Source of the DNA: Streptomyces mobaraensis
GTDB lineage: Bacteria > Actinomycetota > Actinomycetes > Streptomycetales > Streptomycetaceae
Length of the DNA: 64,000 nt
Assembly: GCF_020099395.1 (NCBI RefSeq)
Contig: NZ_CP083590.1
Span: 7,574,930 to 7,638,929 of the forward strand
Direction: 5' to 3'
Every line of letters starts with the position of its first letter. The stretch's first letter is position 1. Below the pieces are notes generated by a model, which worked only from the letters and a program-made list of their open reading frames with translations, was not told the origin of the DNA and did not search any database. Shown here piece after piece: positions 63,831 to 64,000 of the stretch. The position numbers and the translations under genes are program-made.

Positions 63831-64000
63831 GGAACGCGCGGAGCGCGTTCCGTCAGGCGGATCGCGGAGCGATCCGAGCCGAGGCCAACGGAGTTGGCCT
63901 CCCGGGCCACGGAGTGGCCGGATCTCCGGGACGGAGTCCCGGAGCACCCCACGGAGTGGGGGTGCTCTTCCGCCGCGTGCGGCGGCGCGTCGGGTTGCGG
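63831..64000 (+). other. Terminal palindrome cluster, telomere-like right end
   Basis: Six consecutive hairpins with the loop GGA closed by C-G: 63831-63851 (9-bp stem), 63858-63876 (8), 63882-63900 (8), 63905-63919 (6), 63924-63944 (9) and 63944-63965 (9, with one bulged G), then a seventh, CCGCCGC-GT-GCGGCGG at 63970-63985, and 15 more bases to the window end. C(GNA)G loops on the 3' strand are the form described for Streptomyces telomere overhangs. The outermost bases, read from the end, begin CCGCAACCCGACG and do not match the archetypal start CCCGCGGAGCGGG, so this is either an atypical telomere or one whose last bases are missing. Confidence 0.75.

Noticed and set aside
1..64000. tRNA, rRNA and riboswitch genes
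   Set aside because: I looked for tRNA-like cloverleaf ends and conserved rRNA stretches and saw none; a covariance search would be needed to exclude small structured RNAs.

Overview
The window is high-GC actinobacterial DNA with Streptomyces-type gene content: Lrp, MarR, TetR, AraC and SigE-family regulators, Tat-exported enzymes, a pirin, DUF5954, ATP-grasp and PLP enzymes, and polyketide genes. The right edge looks like the end of a linear replicon. From about 63,831 to the last base there is a run of closely packed palindromes whose loops read C-GGA-G, the c(GNA)g hairpin form seen in Streptomyces telomeres. A helicase relic sits directly inside them and a tap/tpg-like operon lies about 7-10 kb from the end. 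I read the window as the right arm of a linear chromosome or large linear plasmid, running from a secondary-metabolite region on the left to degenerate subtelomeric DNA on the right.

Left part (1-30.5 kb), mostly intact genes. 1-7,476 is a tightly coupled operon (four start/stop overlaps): an iterative type I PKS (KS-AT-DH-PPTase, N terminus outside the window), a free acyl carrier protein, an alpha/beta hydrolase, a UGT-type glycosyltransferase and a zinc-ribbon methyltransferase; a TcmP-like methyltransferase converges on it. The product is probably a glycosylated, methylated polyketide. 8.6-16.9 kb holds a pirin, a DUF488 protein, a SigE-family sigma factor with a membrane partner, a TetR/KAS III divergent pair with an unusual 35-bp tandem array nearby, an AraC regulator and an FAD monooxygenase. 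17.3-22.0 kb carries a PLP decarboxylase and a 963-residue ATP-grasp/PLP-decarboxylase fusion, the most unusual enzyme set here. 22-30.5 kb has a secreted protein, a Nudix hydrolase, a DUF4956-VTC pair, a TetR/SDR pair, an Lrp/DHA2 exporter pair, and an ArsR-like/peptide deformylase pair with twin palindromic operators.

Middle part (30.5-48.4 kb), a mixture of intact genes and scars: a transposase tail, a LysR fragment fused to half a cysteine-synthase-like gene, a ricin-type lectin, a C39-like protein, a vWA protein, a purple-acid-phosphatase-like enzyme, a GH85 endoglycosidase, an RsbW-like ATPase, the broken start of a conjugative relaxase, a MarR/SDR/membrane/SGNH module, a methyltransferase and a DUF5954 gene.

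Right part (48.4-64.0 kb), degenerate subtelomeric DNA. It contains broken cbiZ, IS630- and IS5-type transposases, a second truncated DUF5954 copy, an excisionase-like ORF without a start codon, relics of helicase C termini and a full-length but repeatedly frameshifted helicase. Set among these and apparently intact are the three-gene operon with Tap-like and Tpg-like proteins, an SDR and a few small genes. The number of frameshifts is high enough that assembly error should be considered besides real decay.
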